Shown here piece by piece: positions 45,178-48,588 of a DNA stretch of 48,588 nucleotides (its first letter is position 1; each line of letters opens with the position of its first letter). Under the pieces are notes generated by a model, which saw nothing but the letters and a program-made list of their open reading frames with translations, searched no databases and was not told the DNA's origin. The translations under genes were made by a program, and so were the position numbers. The stretch comes from Taklimakanibacter deserti (lineage in GTDB: Bacteria; Pseudomonadota; Alphaproteobacteria; Rhizobiales; Aestuariivirgaceae). The stretch lies in assembly GCA_003574785.1 (NCBI GenBank), contig QORU01000029.1, positions 1 through 48,588 of the forward strand, in the 5' to 3' direction.

Positions 45178-45317
45178 TTGCGGCTGTCGGACCTGCCAAA
45201 TGGCTCGACTGGTGAGATTCTGCCGCAGCAGGCACAAAAGGACTAACCTTCAATTTCGATGGTCCTCCCGTTAGGGTGCGCCCCCGAGTCCAGCCTCCTT
45301 TCTGCAAGGTTTCTCTC

Positions 45318-47777
45318 ATGTCAAAGTCCCTGCCCGCCCGCGCCGATGTCGTCATTGTCGGGGGTGGTATCGTCGGCACCTCCATCGCCTATCATCTGGC
45401 CAAGCTCGGCATTAGGAACACGGTCCTTCTCGAGCGCAAGCAGCTCACTTGCGGCACCACCTGGCATGCGGCGGGACTGGTCGGCCAGCTGCGCGCCTCG
45501 CGCAACCTGACCGAGCTCGCCAAATACACGACGGGCCTGTTCGAGGGGCTGGAGAAGGAGACGGGCCAGGCGACCGGCTTCAAGCAGAACGGCTCGATCT
45601 CCGTCGCCTTGACCGAAGGCCGGCTCGAGGAATTGAAGCGCGGCGCCTCCATGGCCAAGAGCTTCGGCCTCGAGGTGAATGTCGTCTCGGTCGGCGAGAT
45701 CCAGGAGCGCCTGCCCCATTACAATCTCAAAGGCGCGGTGGGTGGCGTATTCCTGCCCAAGGACGGCCAGGTCAATCCGATCGACGTCACCCAGGCGCTG
45801 GCCGCAGGCGCCCGCATGAACGGCGCCAAGATCTTCGAGAACAGCAAGGTCAGCCGCATCCTGGTGAAGGACGGCAAGGTCATGGGCGTCGAGACGACGG
45901 ACGGCACCATTCATGCCGACAAGGTCGTCATCGCCGCCGGCATGTGGTCGCGCGAATTGGGCCGCTCCATCGGCGTCAATATCCCGCTCCATGCGGCGGA
46001 GCATTTCTACATCGTGACCGAGCCGATCGAGGAATTGCCGCGCAACATGCCGGTGGTGCGCGTGCCCGATGAATGCACCTATTACAAGGAGGATGCGGGC
46101 AAGCTGCTCATCGGCGCCTTCGAGCCCGTGGCCAAGCCCTGGGGCAGCGACGGCATCGCCGAGGACCATGCCTTCGAGACGCTGCCCGAGGACATGGACC
46201 ACTTCGAGCCCATCCTCAATGATGCGGTTCAGCGCCTGCCGATGCTGGAGAAAGCCGGCATCGCCCTCTTCTTCAACGGCCCTGAAAGCTTCACGCCGGA
46301 CGATCGCTACTATCTGGGCGAGGCGCCGGAGGTGAAGGACCTCTATGTCGCGACCGGCTTCAACTCGATCGGCATCCAGTCATCGGGCGGCGCCGGCCTC
46401 GTCCTCTCGCAATGGATCAAGAACGGCCATCCGCCGATGGATGTGAATGGCGTCGATATCCGCCGCATCCACCCCTTCCAGTCGGTGCGCGAATATGTGC
46501 ATGACCGCACCGTCGAGAGCCTGGGGCTTCTCTATGCCATGCACTGGCCCTATCGCCAGGTCGAGACCGCGCGCGGCGTCAGGCGTTCCGCCATTCATGA
46601 CAAGCTCGTTGCAGCTGGCGCCTGCATGGGCGAGGTCAATGGCTGGGAGCGGCCCAACTGGTATGCGCCGCGCGGCGTCGAGCCCCGATACGAATATTCT
46701 TACGGCCGACAGAACTGGTTTCCCTATGCCGATGCCGAGGCCAAGGCGCTCCAGTCCAAGGTCGCCTTCTTCGACCAGTCGAGCTTTTCGAAATATCTCG
46801 TCCAGGGCAAGGACGCGGTGAAGGTCCTGAACAGGATCTCGGCCAATGACGTCGATGTCGAGGATGGGCGCATCGTCTATACCCAATGGTGCAACGAGCG
46901 CGGCGGCATCGAGGCCGATCTGACCGTCACCCGCCTCGCGCCAGACAAGTTCATGGTGGTGACCGGCTCAGCGCCGCAGACGCGCGATTTCGCCTGGCTC
47001 AAGACGAACACGCCGGATGACGCGCACTGCATCGCGACCGACATTTCCTCAGGGCTTCCGATGTTCGCGCTGATGGGCCCGAACAGCCGGCCGCTCTTGC
47101 AGAAGCTCTCAGGGCTCGACCTTTCCAATGAAGCCTTTGCCTTCGGAACCTCGAAGGAGATGGAGATCGGCTACGCCCGTGTGCGCGCGAGCCGCATCAC
47201 CTATGTCGGCGAGCTCGGCTGGGAGCTGTATATCCCGACCGAATTCGCCGCCCATGTCTTCGAGCGCATCCTTGAGGCCGGCGCCGATTTCGGCCTCAAG
47301 CTTGCCGGCATGCATACGATGAACAACTGCCGCGTCGAGAAGGCCTACCGCCATTGGGGCCACGATATTTCCGACGAGGACACGCCGGTCGAAGCGGGCC
47401 TGGGCTTCGTCGTCGCCTGGGAAAAGAAATCGGGCTTCATCGGCAAGAAGGCGCTGGTCAAGCAGCGCGAGCGCAATGTGCAACCGAAGCGAATGATCTG
47501 CCTGGCGCTGGCCGATGGCGGCGACAAGGCGCCCCTGATGTATCACGAGGAGCCGATCTATCGCGACGGCGTCATCGTCGGCTCGACCACCTCCGGCGCC
47601 TGGGGCCACCGCATCAACGCCTCCTTGGGCATGGGCTATGTGAAGAATGAGGATGGCGTCAGCAAGGACTGGCTCCAATCCGGCAAATGGGAAGTCGAGA
47701 TCGCCTGGCAGCGCTATCCCGCCAATGTGCAACTGCAGGGCTTCTATGATCCGAAGGGGGAAAGGATCAAGGCGTAG
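45318..47777 (+). CDS. FAD-dependent oxidoreductase-GcvT fusion (dimethylglycine/sarcosine dehydrogenase-like)
   Basis: An 819-residue enzyme with an N-terminal DAO-type FAD domain (VVIVGGGIVGTSIAYHLAKL, residues 11-30; His50 in TTWHAAGLVG is the probable site of covalent FAD) and a C-terminal folate-binding GcvT-like domain (about 420-800: GYARVRASRITYVGELGWEL, HTMNNCRVEKAYRHWGHDIS, and GHRINASLGMGYV near the end). The family demethylates dimethylglycine, sarcosine or related N-methyl compounds and passes the one-carbon unit to tetrahydrofolate. It is probably soluble. The start ATG 45318 was chosen at the FAD domain. No betaine- or choline-degrading neighbours are visible, so the exact substrate stays open. 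Confidence 0.9.
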   Translation: MSKSLPARADVVIVGGGIVGTSIAYHLAKLGIRNTVLLERKQLTCGTTWHAAGLVGQLRASRNLTELAKYTTGLFEGLEKETGQATGFKQNGSISVALTEGRLEELKRGASMAKSFGLEVNVVSVGEIQERLPHYNLKGAVGGVFLPKDGQVNPIDVTQALAAGARMNGAKIFENSKVSRILVKDGKVMGVETTDGTIHADKVVIAAGMWSRELGRSIGVNIPLHAAEHFYIVTEPIEELPRNMPVVRVPDECTYYKEDAGKLLIGAFEPVAKPWGSDGIAEDHAFETLPEDMDHFEPILNDAVQRLPMLEKAGIALFFNGPESFTPDDRYYLGEAPEVKDLYVATGFNSIGIQSSGGAGLVLSQWIKNGHPPMDVNGVDIRRIHPFQSVREYVHDRTVESLGLLYAMHWPYRQVETARGVRRSAIHDKLVAAGACMGEVNGWERPNWYAPRGVEPRYEYSYGRQNWFPYADAEAKALQSKVAFFDQSSFSKYLVQGKDAVKVLNRISANDVDVEDGRIVYTQWCNERGGIEADLTVTRLAPDKFMVVTGSAPQTRDFAWLKTNTPDDAHCIATDISSGLPMFALMGPNSRPLLQKLSGLDLSNEAFAFGTSKEMEIGYARVRASRITYVGELGWELYIPTEFAAHVFERILEAGADFGLKLAGMHTMNNCRVEKAYRHWGHDISDEDTPVEAGLGFVVAWEKKSGFIGKKALVKQRERNVQPKRMICLALADGGDKAPLMYHEEPIYRDGVIVGSTTSGAWGHRINASLGMGYVKNEDGVSKDWLQSGKWEVEIAWQRYPANVQLQGFYDPKGERIKA

Positions 47778-47780
47778 GCC

Positions 47781-48401
47781 ATGCCGAAAGACCGTCCATC
47801 ATCCGACGACAAGACGACGTTGCGCTTCTATGCGGAGAAGGCGGAAATCTATGTGGCGAGTGGTCGCGGCGTGAGCCCGCATCTCCATGGTTTCCTGAAG
47901 AAGCTCACGCCCGGCGCTCGCATTCTCGAACTGGGCTGCGGCAGCGGGCGTGATGCCGAGGCCATGATCAAGGCCGGCTTCGACGTCGAGCCGACCGACG
48001 GCACGCCGGAGATCGCGCGTGAGGCCGAGGAGCGTCTTTCACGCAAGGTGCGTGTCATGCGCTTCGATGAATTGGATGCCAGCGAGGAATATGACGCCGT
48101 CTGGGCCGCTGCCAGCCTGCTGCATGTGCCGCGTCCCGCTTTGCCGCGTGTTCTGGGCCTCATCTACAAGGCGCTGAAGCCGGGGGGCTTGCACTTCGCC
48201 AGCTACAAGGCCGGCGGTGTTGAAGGCCGCGACGATCATGGTCGCTATTTCAACTATCTCGCGCGCGCCGAGGTGCTCGAACTCTATCGCACCGCGGCAC
48301 CCTGGGAGGTGGAGGAAGTCTTCGACACTGTTGCGGACGGCTATCTGGGCAAGCGAAGCCCCTGGGTGGCGATCACAGTCCGCAAGGCGGATCGCCGATG
48401 A
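47781..48401 (+). CDS. class I SAM-dependent methyltransferase
   Basis: A 206-residue methyltransferase. Motif I is ILELGCGSGRDAEAMIKAGF (SAM binding), followed by PTDGTPEIAREAEERLSRKV (acidic loop) and YDAVWAAASLLHVPRPALPR with the motif-IV-like region, then LKPGGLHFASYKAG. The N-terminal TLRFYAEKAEIYVA is typical of the tellurite-resistance/UbiE-like methyltransferases. It starts 3 bp after the FAD-GcvT gene, so it is cotranscribed. The substrate is unknown. Confidence 0.88.
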   Translation: MPKDRPSSDDKTTLRFYAEKAEIYVASGRGVSPHLHGFLKKLTPGARILELGCGSGRDAEAMIKAGFDVEPTDGTPEIAREAEERLSRKVRVMRFDELDASEEYDAVWAAASLLHVPRPALPRVLGLIYKALKPGGLHFASYKAGGVEGRDDHGRYFNYLARAEVLELYRTAAPWEVEEVFDTVADGYLGKRSPWVAITVRKADRR

Positions 48402-48482
48402 GCGGATCGACATGCCGCAATGCGCAATCGCAGGGCTCCTGTGATCCCAAGCGCGGGCGGATTCGCGCCAATTCTCCCTCCG

Positions 48483-48497
48483 CCGCGCGAAGCGCGG
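48483..48497. terminator. small hairpin between convergent genes
   Basis: CCGCGC-GAA-GCGCGG (48483-48497) forms a 6-bp GC stem with a three-base loop, flanked by CTCC and GGAG that extend it imperfectly. It lies between the methyltransferase stop and the stop of the leftward gene at the right edge. No T tract is present in either direction. Confidence 0.3.
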
Positions 48498-48516
48498 GGA
48501 GCGACTATCTGGGGTG

Positions 48517-48588
48517 TCAAGTTGCATTTGCATATTGCGCTCGCGCATCGCGTGCTTTGGCATTGAGGCGGACGAGAAGCTTGTGAGC
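48517..48588 (-). CDS. 3' end of a leftward gene, cut by window edge
   Basis: Reading leftward from the window edge, the frame AHKLLVRLNAKARDARAQYA ending NAT-stop (TGA at 48519-48517) is helical and protein-like, and the overlapping rightward frame is not convincing. Only the last 23 residues are visible, so the family cannot be determined. Confidence 0.35.
   Translation of the reverse strand, partial: AHKLLVRLNAKARDARAQYANAT

Noticed and set aside
45085..45317. SAM-II or other methionine riboswitch upstream of rhodanese-metZ
   Set aside because: I could not find the conserved pseudoknot sequence by eye; a covariance-model search would decide.
48398..48586. 62-residue rightward frame at the right edge
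   Set aside because: It starts inside the methyltransferase end, is Arg/Ser-rich without a motif, and lies opposite a more protein-like leftward C terminus.
1..48588. tRNA, rRNA or CRISPR arrays
   Set aside because: All intergenic gaps were read. None shows a cloverleaf with a GTTCRANNC T-loop, rRNA-like conserved stretches, or regularly spaced identical repeats.

Overview
This is a high-G+C, gene-dense stretch of a bacterial chromosome. The evidence points to an alphaproteobacterium of the order Hyphomicrobiales (Rhizobiales). It has the composite 'GCGCATGATC...GATCATGTGC' palindromic repeat typical of rhizobial intergenic DNA, two close matches to the EcfG general-stress promoter (GGAAC-N16/17-CGTT), a D-tartrate-dehydratase-like enolase like that of Bradyrhizobium, and an alphaproteobacterial sulfite-assimilation operon that contains DUF2849 and DUF934. 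No rRNA, tRNA, CRISPR array, prophage or conjugation gene was seen. The only mobile-element trace is a transposase tail cut by the left edge.

Layout. 0-7.5 kb is a patchwork of small and accessory genes: an IS5-type remnant, an alpha/beta hydrolase, a GH25 muramidase, a small membrane protein, an exported amidohydrolase, and many short proteins. Two of these short proteins belong to a small secreted family with three members in the window. 7.5-10.1 kb holds a ROK-type sugar-kinase-fold protein whose motifs occur in circularly permuted order, a translationally coupled small protein, and a RecF/OLD-like ATPase. Two EcfG-type promoters lie just upstream. 10.1-15.4 kb has an Rnk-type regulator, the third secreted paralogue, an APH-fold kinase, an outer-membrane barrel, a TPR protein and an MltB-type transglycosylase. 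15.4-21.0 kb is catabolic: an Ldh2-type dehydrogenase, two EamA exporters, a class II aldolase/adducin protein, DUF2000, an AraC regulator, and a SnoaL-like gene behind a promoter with SoxR-box architecture.

21.0-28.7 kb is one compact operon: a ROK repressor with a XylR-like palindromic operator, an M20 amidohydrolase, two tandem paralogous substrate-binding proteins, an ABC permease, a YhfX-like PLP enzyme and a single-domain ABC ATPase. It looks like a self-regulated uptake and processing system for an unidentified small molecule, possibly an N-acylated amino compound. It is the best candidate here for an undescribed pathway.

28.8-36.5 kb contains a SnoaL-like protein, an MGMT/ATL-like protein with a changed active-site motif, a TetR regulator with matching palindromes at its own promoter and at the MGMT-like gene, the tartrate-dehydratase-like enzyme, a GFA protein, a DUF2182/DUF1326 pair, a leaderless-looking ArsR-AHSA1 pair, a cytochrome P450 and an XRE-cupin regulator.

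36.7-45.1 kb is a sulfur island: ferredoxin, cysG, DUF2849, cysI, DUF934, cysH and a TauE/SafE exporter run rightward, and rhodanese-metZ runs leftward. Together they reduce adenylyl sulfate to sulfide and place it on homocysteine. No cysJ-type flavoprotein is present, so the ferredoxin is the likely electron donor. 45.3-48.6 kb carries a DMGDH/sarcosine-dehydrogenase-type FAD-GcvT fusion protein, a SAM methyltransferase, and the 3' tip of a gene entering from the right.

Translation starts were chosen by Shine-Dalgarno (SD) spacing, overlap with the upstream gene, and family-typical N termini. Gene functions are inferred from family motifs recognised by eye. No database search was run.
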